From: Dethiobacter sp.
GTDB taxonomy: Bacteria; Bacillota_D; Dethiobacteria; Dethiobacterales; Dethiobacteraceae
DNA: 24,447 nt
Assembly (NCBI GenBank): GCA_018333395.1
Contig: JAGXSQ010000049.1
Location: 1-24,447, forward strand
Reading direction: 5' to 3'
Numbering within the stretch: the stretch's first letter is position 1; each line of letters starts with the position of its first letter. A program made the position numbers and the translations under genes. This document shows positions 24,192-24,447 of the stretch, one piece after another. The notes under the pieces were generated by a model that was not told the DNA's origin, ran no database searches, and saw only the letters and a list, made by a program, of their open reading frames with translations.

Positions 24192-24230
24192 TAGTGTGGG
24201 AGTTAAATGTTTTTAAGGAGGCCCACACTA
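24192..24230 (+). promoter_or_regulatory. Inverted repeat enclosing the Shine-Dalgarno of the DUF4338 gene
   Basis: TAGTGTGGG (24192-24200) pairs perfectly with CCCACACTA (24222-24230). The SD AAGGAGG (24215-24221) is in the 21-nt loop, directly against the stem, and the A of the start codon is in the stem. A transcript that starts at about 24198 would lack most of the left arm. Confidence 0.65.
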
Positions 24231-24447
24231 TGTCTGAAGCTTCAAAGAAAGAAACGATCCTGCTTTTTGGTCGGGAATTTACGGAAGTGGACCTGTGGAT
24301 CGTCAAAGAGGTTGTTCGTCGTTATCCCCGCCTTTCCCAGGAGGAGTTGGCGCATACGATATGCGAGAACCTGCGGTGGGTTGCGCCAAACGGCAATGAT
24401 AAAGTAGAGTCCTGCAGGCAGCTTCTAAGAAGGCTTGAATCGCAAGG
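24230..24447 (+). CDS. DUF4338-family protein, N-terminal part (transposase or DruA-like)
   Basis: A partial gene, open at the window end, with 72 codons visible. Residues about 17-70 (FTEVDLWIVKEVVRRYP, LSQEELAHTICENLRW, PNG, SCRQLLRRLE) match the N-terminal helical region of DUF4338 proteins. These include insertion-sequence transposases and the DruA protein of the Druantia phage-defence system. The fragment cannot tell which. AAGGAGG lies 8 nt before the ATG. It reads away from rpmH, where dnaA would normally be, so an insertion between rpmH and oriC is inferred. The catalytic part is outside the window. Confidence 0.7.
   Translation, partial: MSEASKKETILLFGREFTEVDLWIVKEVVRRYPRLSQEELAHTICENLRWVAPNGNDKVESCRQLLRRLESQ

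Noticed and set aside
1..24447. CRISPR arrays, tRNA, rRNA genes
   Set aside because: Read through for spaced direct repeats of 20-40 nt and for tRNA/rRNA signatures; none was seen.

Overview
The window is the replication-origin-proximal chromosome arm of an endospore-forming, Gram-positive member of the Bacillota, probably a Clostridia-class (Peptococcaceae/Moorella-like) anaerobe. The evidence is the conserved gene order rpmH-rnpA-yidD-yidC-jag-mnmE-mnmG-rsmG-noc-parA-parB, the spore-specific genes lonC and yyaC, Firmicute-type Shine-Dalgarno sites (GGAGG), several radical SAM enzymes, and moderately high G+C. The genus is an inference. Nearly all genes lie on the minus strand, so they read leftward, away from where dnaA/oriC would be expected just beyond the right edge.

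Layout, left to right. (1) 146-4817: a three-gene accessory block. It holds two radical SAM proteins (a PflX-like one and an AmmeMemoRadiSam-like one), convergent with a 2-nt gap, each starting with a twin-arginine signal plus lipobox, and a polytopic membrane protein with a central spermidine-synthase-like domain. (2) 4911-9829: the rpsF-ssb-rpsR-rplI-lonC-dnaB replication/ribosome operon, with a strong promoter, a structured rpsF leader and a structured rpsR-rplI gap. (3) 9979-11691: DUF951, adenylate kinase and a CvpA-family membrane protein. (4) 11830-15043: yyaC (the only complete plus-strand gene in the middle), a YegS/DAGK-type lipid kinase, a DUF4446 protein and a DUF554 membrane protein. 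(5) 15069-17669: a perfect parS site, then parB, parA and noc (chromosome segregation and nucleoid occlusion). (6) 17852-23945: rsmG, mnmG, mnmE, jag/khpB, yidC, yidD, rnpA and rpmH (tRNA/rRNA modification, RNA binding, membrane insertion, RNase P). (7) 23946-24447: a consensus rpmH promoter, a repeat-rich spacer without DnaA boxes, and the 5' end of a DUF4338-family gene (mobile-element transposase or DruA-like) that runs off the window.

How it works together. Block 5 carries all parts of a ParABS/Noc system: ParA, ParB with ParB-type specificity residues, a consensus parS 1 nt beyond the parB stop codon, Noc with Noc-type specificity residues, and two 13/14 matches to the Bacillus Noc-binding site. 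Block 6 is the classic oriC-flanking housekeeping set.

The least conventional parts are the SAM-related, apparently cell-surface/membrane trio at the left, and the DUF4338 gene at the right. In the latter, a hairpin over the ribosome-binding site would form in read-through RNA but not in RNA from the element's own promoter. No CRISPR array, tRNA or rRNA was seen.
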